From assembly GCA_029265405.1 (NCBI GenBank), contig JAJUJI010000004.1, positions 62,001 through 126,000 on the forward strand: DNA of 64,000 nt, in the 5' to 3' direction. This document shows positions 57,201-64,000 of this stretch, piece after piece. The stretch comes from Clostridiales bacterium (GTDB lineage Bacteria > Bacillota > Clostridia > Oscillospirales > Oscillospiraceae). Each line of letters opens with the position of its first letter. Position 1 is the first letter of the stretch. A model generated the notes under the pieces. The model saw only the letters and a list, made by a program, of their open reading frames with translations, ran no database searches and was not told the origin of the DNA. The position numbers and the translations under genes are program-made.

Positions 57201-60200
57201 CAAGACGGAGACGTCTCAAACCATCATAATTACTGACAACAGACCAGACCTTTATGTAGAAAGCCTCACCTGGCTGCCTGAAGATCCTAAGGAAAACGAC
57301 GTTGTGGCAATCCGCGCCGTCATAGGAAACAAGGGCAAGGGCGCGTCCAACCTCGGCTTCATCGTCGGCTTCTATATAGACAACAGCTACATGGGCTATG
57401 TAAAGGTGCCGGACAACACGGTAATACCCGTAGGCGGTTCGGCCGAGGTAACATATTCATGGGTGGCATCACCGGGGACGCATGTGGTCACAGCCAAGGC
57501 TAACGATATACTGGATGTCTTGAAGGAGACGGATAAGACAAACAACAGCTTAACCATGAGCCTGTCTTCTTCGCAGGCCAGCTTTGCGGATATAGAAATA
57601 TCCGCTATATCGTGGACCGGCAAGGACGAGGGCAGGTCGGCCTTCAACAGCGAAGAAGAATTCCAGTATACAGTAAAAATTGCCAACACTAGCGCCGTTA
57701 GAGATGTGGATAAGCCCTTCTTTGTAACGCTTTATATCGATGGCGCAGCGGCGGCTCAGAAGCAGGTCACAAGCCTGGCAAAGGGAGCCGAAGCCAGCGT
57801 GAGCTTTCCCATTAAGCCCCAGCCCGGCATCCATACCCTCAGAGCCGAAGCGGACGTTATAAATCCAGCCAATCTTGAACTGGAAAAAGAAGACAATGTT
57901 CTGGAAGCGCAGACCTGCAACTTTGAAATAGAATACCCGGTTATAGAAATCGGCGGCGTTACCTGGGAGCCCCAGGAGACCAGCTTTGCGGCGGGCACTT
58001 CTCTTACCTTCAGCGTTAAAATCACAAACGCTTCATCCTTCGGCATTAACAGCTCTTTTAAAACAGAGCTTTCAGTGGGCGGCGCCGTCATCAAGACCGC
58101 TACGCTGGAGGGGTTGTCGGCCGGCGAAACCAGGACTATAACCGGCCGCTGGACGGTGCTGGATCCGAAAGTCAATGCTGACGGCTCAAAACAGCCATAC
58201 AGCATAAGCGTTACGGTGGATGGAGCCGGGGCTGTGCTTAAGCAGGCGGCCACGGCGACAAAGCAGCTGCCTATTTATACTCTCATATATCCCGATCTCA
58301 ACATAACAAACGTTACGCTTCCGACGTCCTGCACCTACGGCAGGGAAATGACCTTTATCGCGGCGGTAGGCAACGAAAGTCTGGCTACGGTCTTTACTCC
58401 CTTTACGGTAGGTCTTTATGCCCGCAGGGTGGGAAGCGAAAATTGGCAACAGGTTGCAGGCTATCGCGTGCAGGGCATAAAGGGCTACGGGACCGCCTTT
58501 GTACCTCTGTCGTATACGCCAAAGGCTGCTGGCAGCTTTGAGTTCAGAATAGCCTTGGACATATACAATGAAGTGCGCCAGCAACCGGTTTCGGAGGACC
58601 AACCCAGGGTCAGAAGATGGACGACCGACCCAATTGAGATATCGGAGTCTCTGGTAATGTCGGTAAAGCCCAACAAGGAAATGGAGGACGACGACGCTCT
58701 TGCAGTTCTCTATGCCTCTACGGACGACTGGATTCCGGTTGAAGCCTCATTCCGACGCTCCGGGGATATGTCGCAGGCCCTCGGTCCGGACGACGGCATT
58801 TCGGCGCGCTATACCCTGAAGCTCGGCTCCGAGGTAAAGCGGCAGGGAGCTATGGAGTATCAGGCGTCCGGCGGGATTTTTACGGCAAATATACCTATAA
58901 CGGTATTGGCCAGCGGCGCCTATACGCTTACCGTGGAAGGCGGCGACAATGGAACGAACCTGAGCGAAACCGTCAATATTAAAATTATACAAACCACAGT
59001 TGCCACGGTAACTACCGATAGAGCAGCCTACCAAATAGGCGAGGCCGTGCTGATCACCGGAAACTTCACCTTTGCCGACGGTACCCCAATGGCCAACGAG
59101 ACTGTGGTACTTGATCTCATGCTGCTCCCGCAGCTGAGGGAGCCCAGATATGGCTATGACGAGCGGGGCAACCAGGTATTGTATCGCTATCAGGGCGAGC
59201 ATATAAGATTCCTCAAGACTGACCAGTATGGCAATTACAGCTATACCTTCTATCCGCGCTTCGGCGAGGCGGGACAATGGGATGTGGCTGTCTATGCCTT
59301 CCAGCGCCTGCTCGGAAATGCCGCTACGACGTCGTTCGACGTAAAGGGCATGGCTACGGATCCGACCAGCCTGGAAATTACGGCAATAAAGAATACATCC
59401 TTCTCAAAAACCATTTCTGTTAAAAATGCGGCGTTTTACGGCAGCAACGAGCTAAGCGGCCTTACGGCGTCGCTCACAAAGGTCGGAGATAACAACGTCG
59501 TCGCGACGCTTGACACCACGCATATGTCATCGACCCTGACGCCGGGAGGCTCTACTCCGATAATAATCAATTTTACTGTTCCGCTGAACGCAACGGACAC
59601 AGCCTCGTTCAGGCTCGAGGTCACCGCGGCCGACGGAACTAAGGCCGTCAGCAGCATCAAGCTGAACCTGCGCCCGGCGACGCCCATACCGATTACCGAT
59701 CCGAAAGGCGTGAAGGTCGGCATCAACCCCGGCTCCGAGATCACAAAGACTATAAAGATAACCAATAAGGGCCTCGGCGCGCTGAACGGTCTGTATTTGC
59801 AGCAGCCGGCATCCATACCCTGGATAAGGGCTGAAAACCTGTCGAAGCTCAACCTGCTGCCTTCGGAAAGCGCCACCTTCGACGTGATATTCAGTCCGGG
59901 AGAAGCTACAGCCCTCGGACAGTACCAGGACAAGGTGATTGTCACCAACGGCAGCTACAGCGCGGTAGTTACCGTGGCGGCGGAGGTATCGTCTGCCAGC
60001 GTTGGAGGAATATCCTTTGTCGTGTCCGACGACACGGGAGCAAGGGTGCCAAACGCTGAGGTCACATTAATTGGCAGGGAGCCGTACACCTTCATGGAAA
60101 ACGGCCAGATACAGACCTATTACCAGACATTCTCGGGGCTTACCGACAGCGAGGGTACCGTCACGTTTGCCGATAAGCCGCTGGGAGAATACGGATATAC

Positions 60201-63200
60201 CGTTACTGCCAGCGCCAGAAAAAAGTATGCCGGAAGCTGCGCCATAATGCCCGGAAGCTCGTTGCTGCCGGTGGAAGTCGTAATGGAAAGCCTGCCCGTC
60301 CAGATAGAGTGGACGGTTGTGCCTACCACCATCCAGGATGAATACGAAATCAAGCTTAATCTTGAATTCGGCACGAACATACCCACTCCATCCTTCGGTT
60401 ATATTCCGCCATGGATAACTATACCGAAAGAGGTTCAGTCCACGATGATAGTGGAGGCCGAGATAGTCAATACCGGTCTCGTTGCCCTTGCGGATGTGAC
60501 TGCTCAGGTGGTTAGGCAGAACGCAAAAGATACGGGCATAAGCATAGTCGGCGGTGGCTACATAGGCGAAATACCTGCTCACGGCAGCGTGAGGCTGCAG
60601 CTCGAGGTTCAGAAGGGCTCCTATATCCTGCCGTATGAGGGGGCGCCAAACTTCGTAAGCCTTAAGGCTAATTATGTCAGCTTTGATCCGGATACGGGTT
60701 TGCCGGAGAATCCGCCGAAAACCATAACAGGCAAGCTGCCCCTTTACAATCCAAGCGGAACCAAGGTCAGCGTGTCGGTCAAGCCGGTGGATGGCGGAGC
60801 GACTAAGGTTGAGGAATACTCCATGCCCGAGGGGCAGCTCAGCGAGCTTGATTATCTGCTCCCGCCGGAAAAAACCGGAGGCGAAGAAGAGAACACAGGT
60901 GGCAGCGTCTATGAAATAGTCAAGCTGACGCTTAACCAGACTGCGACGATAGAAAGACAGGCCTTTGACGCTACTTTGCGCATATCCAACGGTTATCCCT
61001 CCTACGCCCTGCAAAACGTCAACGTGCAGGTGGTGTTGACCGACGCCAGCGGCGCGGTAGTGCCGACGTCAAAATATGTTTTGAAATCGCAGGGCGTAAC
61101 CGGAATAGACAGGCTTGACGGTACGGCTTCTCTGCCTTCGTCGTCCTCCCTGGTCGGCAAATGGCAAATCATACCAATGAACGGATTGGGCGGAGATGAC
61201 CCGGTAAACGGTGCTAGGTATTACGCTAAAGCATTGATCACATATTATGTTAACGGCAAATTTGTCGAAACCAGCACCGAAGGCGTTCCGATAACAATAT
61301 ACCCGCAGCCTCAGGTGTCTCTTACCTATTACGTGCCGCACAAGGTGCTTTCCGGCGTGCCCTTCAAGCTCGGAGTGACGGCTACGAACAACGGCAAGGG
61401 CTGGGCCCGCAACCTGTCCATAGATTCAGGCAAGCTTGAAATAACAACCAACCAGTCCGGGCTGCTGACCGAATTTGAAATAATCGGCGGCTCGTGGGGT
61501 TCTGCGGCCTCAAGCGGAAGCTTCAAGCTTTCTTTGGGAGACATACCTCCTGCGGGCGCAAAAGATGGAGAGGGCAACCCGCTTTCCAACTCGGTCAGCG
61601 GCTATTGGCTTGTGCGCTGGAAGATGTATGAGGCCGGCGCCGATGCAAAGCCTTACGAGGGCGAGTTCAGAAAGTTCACGGCCAGCATGACCCATAAAAC
61701 CTACGAGGAGGTGGAGCTGGATTCCCTGATCGTTTCCGTAAATACACAAATAATAGGCAAGGACGGACTGCTGCCCGACGCAGCGACAGGCGATAGCCTG
61801 GCGCTTGTCAACCAGGGCTACACCGGCTTCCCCAACTATTTAGTAAATCTTAGGACCGGCCAAAAAACTGCCATCCATGTGCCCGACAATGCGTCGGTTG
61901 AAGTCCCGCTGACAGATGAGAGCAGCTTCGTCAAGATAAGGGTGCCGAAACCAGCCTTCAGCCTTGGCGAAAGCAGCATAAGATACCAGGTGATAATGCT
62001 GCCGGACGAAAGGCCCGGAAGCTCCCTGGGTTCCGTCAAGCGCCATATCTCCGGAGATGAATCTTTAGTTACGCTTTCAGTTAACAATTACTGGAGAGAT
62101 TACGGCTACATATACATATTTGATGAAATTCCAAAGACGGCGGACGCTCAGGCTTTTGCCGACAACGCCTGGTATACGATAGAGTACGGATCGGGGGCCG
62201 CTATTACCGCCGTGGAGTATGGAAGGACCTACGACACAGGAGAGCCGGACGAAAAGGGCGTAGCTTATTACGACATAGGCGTCGAGCCCAATCCGGGCGA
62301 TACGATAAGCGTAAGAGCCCAGGTTGAAAACAAGGGCAAGTACAACATTGAGAACGCTTCTGTCTATTTTAAGGCAAGCAAAGGCGGAAGGACTGTGGAA
62401 ATCGGAAGAGCCTCCGCAACTGCGACGCTGATGCCGGGACAGGCGAAGTATTTCTACGGCGAGTTCATTACTCAGGGCGAGGTCAAGGATACGGAAGGAA
62501 AGCCGGTTGACGACTTGAGCGGAGCTTGGCTCCTCAGCGCTTATCTCATAGAAAATGATGTAACAAATATCAAGATACGAAATTCGGCTAAGCTGATAAT
62601 AAACTCCCCGCCTGTGGCGATGGCCGCAGACATTGCGGGAGCATATGCGGGAAGGCCTGTATTCTTTGACGCATCCAAGTCCTTTGACAAGGACGGCTAC
62701 ATTGTAAACTACCTGTGGGAGTTTGGCGACGGCAGCTCGGCAAACGGCCTGACCGTTTCCCACACCTTCCTTTCCGGCGGTTCGCGCAAGGTAAGGCTGA
62801 CGGTTACGGACAACAATCTCACCTCCTCCAGCCTGGAAATAATGGCTACCGTGGAGGACACCAGGCCCGACCTAAAAATCACGGGCAACGAGGCAGGCGA
62901 CCAGTTCTCGGGCATTAAATTCTACAAAAACGGACAGCCCGTTGCCCGCGACGCGCTCAGCGAGGGCGACCAGGTTAAGGTTAGGGCGACGCTTTACAAC
63001 GAGCCCAACAGCGGCGGCGACAGCGAGGCAGTGACGGAGAAGTTCTATGTGGGCTTCTATGTGGACTACAAGTATAAAGGATATACCATGTACGACGCTT
63101 CCGTGCCCGGAGCTGCAATCCAGCGAGGCGGTACTGGGACGGTCGAGTTCGACTGGACGGTGCCGGCCGGAAAACACATTGTATCCGTTGTGGCTAACGA

Positions 63201-64000
63201 CATCGGCAAGATGGTGGATGAAAGGAACCGCGACAACAACCGGCTCGACGTTCAGGTCGGCGCGGGGCAGGTCAATTTCCCGGATCTTGAGGTTCAGGAG
63301 GGCTTTTCGGCAGACATCGGTGAGAAGACGCCGTATAAGAGCATGGTGCCGCTCGCAGCCGATATAAAGAACGCGGGCAGCGCGGCTGCTGGGCCGTTTA
63401 CCGTCAGTTTCTTTGCAAACGAAAGGCTTGTGGCTTCCGAATACGTGGCCGCCGGCTTGGCCGCAGGCGCAACTGTGCATGTCGTCAGCGGGTTTAAGCC
63501 CTCTTCGGGAGGCGACTACAGCTTTACTGTAATGGCGGACGGGCCGACAAGCTACGTGCTCGAGTCCAATGAAGCCAACAACAGGGCTTACTTAAAAAAG
63601 ACGGTCAACATGGTTTATCCCGATCTTGCCCTGGAAGGCATGGTTGTGACGCCCGCGTCCGGGGTAATTATCAACAACGAGCCTGTGGCGGTCACCCTGA
63701 ATCTCGTAAACAAAGGCAGCGCGCTCTCGGGCCTCACGGACGACAACGTGGAAATAACCTTCTACGCCGACAGGACTTATCTTGGAAGGGTTGAAAAATC
63801 AGCGATAGGTGCTGGCGAAACTATACCGGTATCCTTCATCTGGAGCAGTCCGTCCTCCGGCTATGAAGCAATAAACGCATACGTCAACGAGAGGAACACG
63901 GTGATAGAAAGCAACACCGCAAACAACTCCGCCTCAAAAGCTTTCGGCGCAACCCTTAGCAAATCGCTGCCGGGTCTGAGCGTAGTGGACATCAGCTCTG
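45271..64000 (+). CDS. Giant secreted multidomain surface protein, 3' end outside the window
   Basis: The frame runs from ATG 45271 to the last base without a stop: at least 6243 codons. AGAGGAAAGAG precedes the ATG. Residues 1-34 are a signal peptide (basic start, hydrophobic core, cleavage after SAFA). Modules in order: PPC-like beta domains (about 71-187, 209-320, 344-446, 691-806) mixed with chitobiase-C-like units (449-690, 809-905); FN3 near 1039-1130; about ten Ig-like units (1331-2127); FN3 plus Ig-like pairs (2220-3770); PKD (3894-3990); CARDB-like units; a carboxypeptidase-regulatory-like unit (about 4911-5010); a second PKD (5778-5860); more CARDB units to the edge. No enzyme domain is seen in this part. 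Adhesin, polysaccharide binder or the stalk of a polymorphic toxin (RHS type) are all possible; the missing C-terminus decides. Confidence 0.92.
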   Translation, partial: MKFASKSVKSLKKALAALLALQMLAGVLPVSAFATEVPEEYSINTQEGYGGAADTAEVAEQPAQAGALPEYTLENPGTLIPGQPLMIENFQASQENYLRFEISEPGTYAVSCSLAAAQSSYELAPDTSAVSIELGTVSGAAGSPGFEVLYGPAPALECGLDEGGEYWLRLTNTGAAGAAVLSVVRISGADGEEDAAVELQDGDSPTPISGTFYEPAAVQIGNEYIVAGFSGSSQQCFTFAITEYGPYCVEYQADDGMALELSFIEYENENGYVSSSELKHDKNGSLYCVFKEGDLPPGYAYALTVYNSGSAGNLTFKIRKMTEPPDVAADGSITPSQTPGSSGGVELALNPWNSATKIYSFEAVAGKRYSAVVYYGSGDKFAQVNCAFSDAYGAGDVQMWGGPPGPDVEGLPVAEFVPESSGTYYLSLSYWSWEAGTINIKIYDNTPAPPSISPISLPEGTAAPASVTISAESGAGIYYIYNYIDQTPRLYAGPVTVDVGTGLMAYAVKDGIYSVCSEGYYSFSGTKSPQFSPSGSVLPLGTRIFINGAASEDTVYYTTDKSSPYDSPTRQVYTASSVITVGENGLSLRAIIKNSEGVYGSVGWLDVEKGAAAPYIANIPGEGGNPGTIGDAFSAILAVQGGGSIYYTTDGSQPTLGSALYTAPIPIDCNTQIRAIALQSGAQSTEYSKFIPVSAPRQIGAGEEYSGVAQNGYPQWYSFTIAEPGAYELRLSPNNASSHGFYSYYDYSEAEYKYPLQLYTEEGVLLASFSSVSSPATYSFNGAGTYKLRVSSSWYVSDFYKLKIERGVQAPVPSIPVDAVGYAYIKQGSLSLSTSETGCRIFYTTDGSVPSVSAGFANGSTMEFTGSPIQLSTEYSYATVTVKAIAVRDFEANPISSEVKTFTYVIIPSGLDITGIRYCYSTWYGYDYYSEVSDGQIFSSDANKLKIAVSDTYPYTGYAAASVKYELSIDSGQNWTELGTVYTDSSGRAYDKACESWTDALTPYNGAAVLRATAADSAGNIGTPYTVQINLSMAPPTAPTGLNAVPQAGSVKLSWTASEYTGSGSMYYIVYRGSSPESLEYIGYIHSDSGAVYTDTMTEGQTSLYYYAVKAALDTAGTVRPSGYSNIVSAAAEADTDPPEITGLYCESLSNAEDYVAVYVSDNAGVKTVRAEAAPKGSGNWQTVYEYTGSNLTYAYFYLSAISGPDGEYDLRITAYDYSGLADTETASIVLDTTPPPAPAISAVGLAGSVKLNLTKPSQDTQYYYIYFRESGASSFEYLTNIYCDGDASTYISRHASGIGKTYEYKAVAYDAAGNAGAESAVVSAEVLPASPSLTIVPEQTKPGIVLNITVTGIYANEYVYLYIDDSASYAGYAQADGEGRAVLTYSVQAGFTGTHRLRVEAQESQSKLVKAYTFGDYTPTLAAPATAKAGGEITVSYADLGWVNWSWPWYKSVALTFYIDGASVAEENFYRYDYSVVTGTKSIKIPYGASGTVLVGVRSSDGYYAETTVEVEPSFASLTVTPQSARCGEAVTISAAGFAPGEYIYIYKSNYKNLDSNYTGGYADASGGYSITYRTQPGDEGGLYFEARGDASGLRRGAFASILPARLSISGPSAANAGTAAAFAVSGFDRSEYFRVYINGIQQGSDWSYYGYPGSATNISLTFGEAGAALIAITGVSSGLTALKTVEVKKPSALNPSLAALAEAFAAGESVSLNATGFKAGETVKFCMNNTEIASAMADAAGSCGTEHVLAAETPAGAKLVFTATGQTSGLTAASFVSGVTGQLMYEYSGLPKPGETITVTLTGSYSDSSCKAYFDGKYIGSAVTFGEAGETTPLAYSLPYSTVPGSHSLLLTTSDGKGATVPITVSAPEPRLAVDSSSQTVIISGFAPNEIIELRVNGTAISALQTNAGGEAAYTPQTLYGPGEYFITAVGSVSRYSASATLNVEKAEAVLYADTNATRPGAVINVALSAFSQNEKIKLYLGEIDVTPTQGVVADSGGGATAEISVPAKHPGGTFALTAVGLLSGKTASASVDVAALAPQAAVAPVGDAIRAGEYITISVSGYAASANLIFALDSVQIAIEGSAKTGADGTASVSYRLPAAMAGGSHTLTVAGAGASASCAFESEAQTSVLKLSASEGRAGHKITLSGSNYMMAENGATTVRLTIENGSITRVIAEALALSNGSFSFEYTVPSDLPDGNYTLKAVTSQQEEAGAGFKVDNTPPSAPAATAFSTVRDITLSWIAPSESDLDGFKVYRRIGQNEIWQEIGVLSKSGTAYSQSLGNGIETGIDYTYGVSSFDRLGNESEKTLVSKALAPDAVKPYGYFYGQGSWLKAGNYAYSLYASDNQAIASVEVTANKYTMTNSSGAKIYGGPGISLYNQSYAAKTQTYLYASFNWQIPSDGSLDGEYQLTLKITDFAGCIFTYSSIYYVDTAAPLPPAALAAGGSAAAVTLTWAGSLSTDAVGYEIYQAESAEALESMIAPSKTVNLVNTASFDVEMNATRYYRLRAFDSAGNRSGFTDIVSATASADTEAPSLTYLDPATGFAASSRYVYITLRGLDNYKIKDFVIELAESGSSSYSTLKTLTSGTDFSPALAGQEQYAYFYWDTVGLSGSYDIRVRAVDFGGNASNPITAIYRLDKTAPAAPASISAATSAGKITVTWDASADSDGDLWGYYIYRKLNDGGFVYIGSRAKSESRSFTDYTVEAGGVYVYAVTSRDDLYNESGKNYSAQVTAANYAPEVTQLSGSKDPDKIYAGDTLTIKGAGFKPYEEVRMYIDDLQGTGAHILSLRADFDGNVQAVWKYVVKTNSGSHTLTLKGMGSAAKADKAYTTELPETLPSAPPSVNASNGGTLWVVLSDYKTADAASFNIYRSATRTLETGDDEPETLIASGVKTETYADLTVKNGKSYTYTVKSVDAYGNEGGQTSSAPIIPEQDAAAPSVTLTSSRSGDLVTLYALVSDNIGVSEVSFAYKAQGSEAYTPIDTAAGINSPRDKRVTVSRVWNTASLADGTYIVSVAVKDINGNTAVKEMATVKRSSALPYNGTISAVPGALRLTLSWTASDDSELSSYYLYRRSSSDNAAWSDWTKIAATSLLTYTDTGLDAASYYQYGVAVLDRYGNISGRVDMASSLKPLYDTEKPVINGFAPAAGGTVKGSVNVSVLATDNVAVSKIELFYSSSAGTYTIDGVKYSKIGESLAGSSGFGTFRLDTTGLAIPDGGISLLARASDGSGNTTVKTANYIIDNTAPPVPSLAAEAAELAVKLTVAPGGAADDLAGYNIYSSNSENGTYTLMVSMKAGTYLHKSAPPAGAWYCATSVDNIGNESAASPRRMMKPGGDATAPSIAIMTPASGSPLRGTVTLYAKAADNVGVTGISFEMKASGSDAWIVISSKDFAETSTAEYTYKWNTVAENGGIQLSPDGDYTVRAVAVDKAGNKGYLGGSYTISNDPPAPPTGLEVYSGQWQLVVSFNAVGGSDFKHYNIYRKLSSSSDWSLIASTTSNVYVDKRLNPADSYDYKVTVVNDLGRESEGAETTGIISDKVAHRSKNQTTRALIKAITPAKRYFNGLLPLEILAKDDIGLSGVLFQYRPAGASESAPWQDIATVGQAEIIEKNVNLTPDYAGFEEALWSASCVWDASALPEGEYDVKVTVKNMGGDATAASQVRTFSLVKSNNVEPAISAVVNPQTGGRLVLHMTLPAATAEKPTPMDYFTVYRSTQSGFAVGEATKIADQVRGNFTDTGLTNGVAYYYIVTVTDLAGNVSSLCSSQVSGTPTAESGLTIRSAADVLASPDYPVAGRDNTLTARVFNAGYATADGSVLFSASTDNGSTWTDLGSAAFTGLSGNTGTDVKIIWKPDASYAAGARVLIKAAVSTAAGTTELAGERAKSQTQEFIINKAPVAAMSVKNGAAVVADGQSAPTGAILDFSAEGSADFGSGYISEYRWSFGDGKTLAGKTASYGYSSPGTYTVTLSVTDNLGVKTETSQTIIITDNRPDLYVESLTWLPEDPKENDVVAIRAVIGNKGKGASNLGFIVGFYIDNSYMGYVKVPDNTVIPVGGSAEVTYSWVASPGTHVVTAKANDILDVLKETDKTNNSLTMSLSSSQASFADIEISAISWTGKDEGRSAFNSEEEFQYTVKIANTSAVRDVDKPFFVTLYIDGAAAAQKQVTSLAKGAEASVSFPIKPQPGIHTLRAEADVINPANLELEKEDNVLEAQTCNFEIEYPVIEIGGVTWEPQETSFAAGTSLTFSVKITNASSFGINSSFKTELSVGGAVIKTATLEGLSAGETRTITGRWTVLDPKVNADGSKQPYSISVTVDGAGAVLKQAATATKQLPIYTLIYPDLNITNVTLPTSCTYGREMTFIAAVGNESLATVFTPFTVGLYARRVGSENWQQVAGYRVQGIKGYGTAFVPLSYTPKAAGSFEFRIALDIYNEVRQQPVSEDQPRVRRWTTDPIEISESLVMSVKPNKEMEDDDALAVLYASTDDWIPVEASFRRSGDMSQALGPDDGISARYTLKLGSEVKRQGAMEYQASGGIFTANIPITVLASGAYTLTVEGGDNGTNLSETVNIKIIQTTVATVTTDRAAYQIGEAVLITGNFTFADGTPMANETVVLDLMLLPQLREPRYGYDERGNQVLYRYQGEHIRFLKTDQYGNYSYTFYPRFGEAGQWDVAVYAFQRLLGNAATTSFDVKGMATDPTSLEITAIKNTSFSKTISVKNAAFYGSNELSGLTASLTKVGDNNVVATLDTTHMSSTLTPGGSTPIIINFTVPLNATDTASFRLEVTAADGTKAVSSIKLNLRPATPIPITDPKGVKVGINPGSEITKTIKITNKGLGALNGLYLQQPASIPWIRAENLSKLNLLPSESATFDVIFSPGEATALGQYQDKVIVTNGSYSAVVTVAAEVSSASVGGISFVVSDDTGARVPNAEVTLIGREPYTFMENGQIQTYYQTFSGLTDSEGTVTFADKPLGEYGYTVTASARKKYAGSCAIMPGSSLLPVEVVMESLPVQIEWTVVPTTIQDEYEIKLNLEFGTNIPTPSFGYIPPWITIPKEVQSTMIVEAEIVNTGLVALADVTAQVVRQNAKDTGISIVGGGYIGEIPAHGSVRLQLEVQKGSYILPYEGAPNFVSLKANYVSFDPDTGLPENPPKTITGKLPLYNPSGTKVSVSVKPVDGGATKVEEYSMPEGQLSELDYLLPPEKTGGEEENTGGSVYEIVKLTLNQTATIERQAFDATLRISNGYPSYALQNVNVQVVLTDASGAVVPTSKYVLKSQGVTGIDRLDGTASLPSSSSLVGKWQIIPMNGLGGDDPVNGARYYAKALITYYVNGKFVETSTEGVPITIYPQPQVSLTYYVPHKVLSGVPFKLGVTATNNGKGWARNLSIDSGKLEITTNQSGLLTEFEIIGGSWGSAASSGSFKLSLGDIPPAGAKDGEGNPLSNSVSGYWLVRWKMYEAGADAKPYEGEFRKFTASMTHKTYEEVELDSLIVSVNTQIIGKDGLLPDAATGDSLALVNQGYTGFPNYLVNLRTGQKTAIHVPDNASVEVPLTDESSFVKIRVPKPAFSLGESSIRYQVIMLPDERPGSSLGSVKRHISGDESLVTLSVNNYWRDYGYIYIFDEIPKTADAQAFADNAWYTIEYGSGAAITAVEYGRTYDTGEPDEKGVAYYDIGVEPNPGDTISVRAQVENKGKYNIENASVYFKASKGGRTVEIGRASATATLMPGQAKYFYGEFITQGEVKDTEGKPVDDLSGAWLLSAYLIENDVTNIKIRNSAKLIINSPPVAMAADIAGAYAGRPVFFDASKSFDKDGYIVNYLWEFGDGSSANGLTVSHTFLSGGSRKVRLTVTDNNLTSSSLEIMATVEDTRPDLKITGNEAGDQFSGIKFYKNGQPVARDALSEGDQVKVRATLYNEPNSGGDSEAVTEKFYVGFYVDYKYKGYTMYDASVPGAAIQRGGTGTVEFDWTVPAGKHIVSVVANDIGKMVDERNRDNNRLDVQVGAGQVNFPDLEVQEGFSADIGEKTPYKSMVPLAADIKNAGSAAAGPFTVSFFANERLVASEYVAAGLAAGATVHVVSGFKPSSGGDYSFTVMADGPTSYVLESNEANNRAYLKKTVNMVYPDLALEGMVVTPASGVIINNEPVAVTLNLVNKGSALSGLTDDNVEITFYADRTYLGRVEKSAIGAGETIPVSFIWSSPSSGYEAINAYVNERNTVIESNTANNSASKAFGATLSKSLPGLSVVDISS
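49261..51660 (+). repeat. Ten Ig-like tandem modules in the giant protein
   Basis: About ten units of 80-95 residues follow one another (starting near 49267, 49531, 49816, 50092, 50353, 50630, 50890, 51127, 51397 and 51664). Each opens with a short strand, then a G-x-x-[VI]-x-[LIV] strand and a GFxxGE-x-[VI]-type turn. DNA identity is low, so the duplications are old. Confidence 0.7.
51937..56580 (+). repeat. Tandem FN3 + Ig-like supermodules in the giant protein
   Basis: FN3 units start near 51937, 52585, 53197, 53797, 54412, 55015, 55615 and 56290. Each has the Y-x-[IV]-Y-R strand and YxYxVxSxDxxGNES ending, and most are followed by an Ig-like unit of the DNxGVSxVxF type. The spacing is regular, 600-675 bases, or about 200-225 residues. 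Confidence 0.75.

Noticed and set aside
60067-61014. 315-codon minus-strand frame inside the giant gene
   Set aside because: Many antisense frames occur along the giant gene because of its codon use; none shows a family motif, and the + frame carries clear domains.

Overview
The window reads as the chromosome of an anaerobic, endospore-forming member of the Clostridia (Firmicutes). Evidence: a yabP-yabQ-divIC-yabR sporulation/division block, a LysM-GH18 SleL-type cortex hydrolase, an oxygen-sensitive glycyl radical enzyme with its activase, TTG starts, strong AGGAGG-type ribosome sites and sigma-A-like promoters. Coding DNA is GC-rich, apart from an AT-rich tnpB element. The genus cannot be told from the sequence alone.

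Layout. 1-12438: an arabinose/arabino-oligosaccharide locus on the + strand, made of the tail of an ABC solute-binding protein, a cytoplasmic CE1-like esterase, an unrecognised double-cupin protein, araM, a GH51 arabinofuranosidase, araB, araD, araA, a YqhD-type iron alcohol dehydrogenase and an FAD oxidoreductase, closed by a terminator. Several genes overlap by 4-8 bases. 12499-15568: a D-2-hydroxyacid dehydrogenase, glutamate racemase, a DUF402 protein and a DUF2284 protein. 15860-22141: a heterodimeric ABC exporter, a secreted protein with a degenerate NodB domain, a VanZ-like protein and a radical SAM protein. 22200-27881: a LysR regulator, hpf, a candidate small RNA, the yabR-divIC-yabQ-yabP block, an M23/G5 peptidase and a NiaX-like membrane protein.

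28120-32710: a LysR regulator divergent from a glycyl radical activase and its enzyme, whose substrate is unknown. 32769-36776: a zinc-ribbon/LRR protein, sleL, and an AT-rich element with a Cas12f-like TnpB but no transposase. 36777-43081: a fumarate-reductase-like flavoprotein divergent from a second double-cupin protein, then an Ldh_2-family dehydrogenase, malic enzyme and a MoaF-like protein. 43280-45084: an MBL-fold hydrolase and a LuxR-type regulator.

45271 to the end of the window is one uninterrupted reading frame of at least 6243 codons. It encodes a secreted giant protein built from PPC-like, chitobiase-C-like, FN3, Ig-like, PKD and CARDB modules, and its 3' end lies outside the window.

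How the parts fit: the first locus probably imports arabino-oligosaccharides, trims esters and arabinose inside the cell, and feeds arabinose to xylulose-5-phosphate through AraA, AraB and AraD. The flavoprotein, Ldh_2 enzyme, malic enzyme and glycyl radical enzyme point to fermentation of organic acids, possibly aromatic acids set free from plant cell wall. The most novel parts are the double-cupin family, which occurs in two module orders; a glycyl radical enzyme with Tyr at the usual Glu position of the active site; the solitary Cas12f-like TnpB; and the giant surface protein.
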